From contig JACQDO010000520.1 in the NCBI GenBank assembly GCA_016201085.1, positions 1-6,406 of the forward strand: a stretch of 6,406 nt of DNA, given 5' to 3'. The stretch is from Hyphomicrobiales bacterium. GTDB taxonomy: Bacteria > Pseudomonadota > Alphaproteobacteria > Rhizobiales > Xanthobacteraceae. Positions 6,054-6,406 of this stretch are shown one piece after another. The position numbers and the translations under genes are program-made. The notes beneath the pieces were generated by a model. That model was not told the DNA's origin and did not search any database. It saw only the letters and a program-made list of their open reading frames with translations. How positions within the stretch are numbered: the stretch's first letter is position 1; every line of letters starts with the position of its first letter.

Positions 6054-6406
6054 ATGCACCTGAAAACTTGCCTTATCGCAGCCGCCGCTGCCGCACTCGC
6101 CTTGGCGGGTATTGCCACCGCCCCCGCGCAAGAGCGGCGCGTGCCCAACGCCGCCGAGCTGCGGCTGTCCTATGCGCCGATCGTGCAGCGGGTGGCGCCG
6201 GCGGTGGTCAATGTCTATGCCGCCAAGACCGTGCAGACCCGCAATCCGCTGTTCGACGATCCGATCTTCCGCCGCTTCTTCGGCGTGCCGGGCCAGCAGC
6301 CCGAGCAGATGCAGCGCTCGCTCGGCTCCGGCGTCATCGTCGATGCCTCGGGCCTCGTCGTCACCAACGTCCACGTCATCGAGGGCGCCGACCAGGTCAA
6401 GGTCTC
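6054..6406 (+). CDS. DegP/HtrA-family periplasmic serine protease, N-terminal part
   Basis: The gene runs off the window; 117 codons are visible. DegP-type proteases are ATP-independent periplasmic proteases and chaperones acting on misfolded envelope proteins. A signal peptide spans about 1-25, with a poly-alanine core and likely cleavage APA|QE. The segment SYAPIVQRVAPAVVNVYA is the typical start of the trypsin-like domain. An FFG-containing loop and GSGVIVDASGLVVTNVHVI follow, with H107 as the catalytic histidine. Val precedes the histidine, where DegP has Asn. The catalytic Asp, Ser and PDZ domains would lie beyond the edge and cannot be checked. GGGA at 6041-6044 is a modest ribosome binding site nine bases before the ATG. 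Whether it is DegP, DegQ or DegS-like is undecided. Confidence 0.9.
   Translation, partial: MHLKTCLIAAAAAALALAGIATAPAQERRVPNAAELRLSYAPIVQRVAPAVVNVYAAKTVQTRNPLFDDPIFRRFFGVPGQQPEQMQRSLGSGVIVDASGLVVTNVHVIEGADQVKV

Noticed and set aside
1..6406. CRISPR arrays, tRNA or rRNA genes, insertion sequences with transposases
   Set aside because: No regularly spaced repeats, tRNA-like cloverleaf or rRNA signature, or transposase frame was seen. The only repeat element is the palindrome at 5841-5981.

Overview
The window is the downstream end of a ribosomal-protein supercluster (spc operon tail plus alpha operon) from a GC-rich alphaproteobacterium, followed by two envelope-targeted genes. The gene order rplO-secY-adk-rpsM-rpsK-rpoA-rplQ, with no rpmJ after secY and no rpsD between rpsK and rpoA, fits Hyphomicrobiales (Rhizobiales). 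The RpoA sequence and a palindromic repeat near the right end look most like the Bradyrhizobium/Rhodopseudomonas/Xanthobacteraceae side of that order. This placement rests on remembered sequence resemblance, not on a search.

Layout, all on the + strand: 2-31 is the last nine codons of rplO (L15). secY (144-1475) encodes the translocon channel and overlaps adk (1472-2257), whose product carries an unusual lysine/alanine-rich C-terminal tail. A 155-base gap leads to rpsM (S13), rpsK (S11), rpoA (RNA polymerase alpha) and rplQ (L17). Strong stem-loops without T-tracts lie between several of these genes. A convincing Rho-independent terminator at 4877-4909 closes the operon. A stand-alone diheme c-type cytochrome (4980-5831) follows, then a 141-base composite palindromic repeat (5841-5981), and finally the 5' part of a DegP/HtrA-type periplasmic serine protease (6054 to the window edge).

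The first block is core housekeeping. Ribosome assembly, transcription (alpha subunit), protein export (SecY) and adenine nucleotide balance (Adk) are probably transcribed together, as in related bacteria. The cytochrome and the protease each have a signal peptide and are presumably SecY clients. They lie beyond the terminator and are probably separate transcription units.

Most of the window is conserved and ordinary, and I do not see a new multi-gene system. The observations most worth following up are the histone-H1-like tail on adenylate kinase, the composite palindromic element, and the intergenic hairpins, two of which share sequence with that element.
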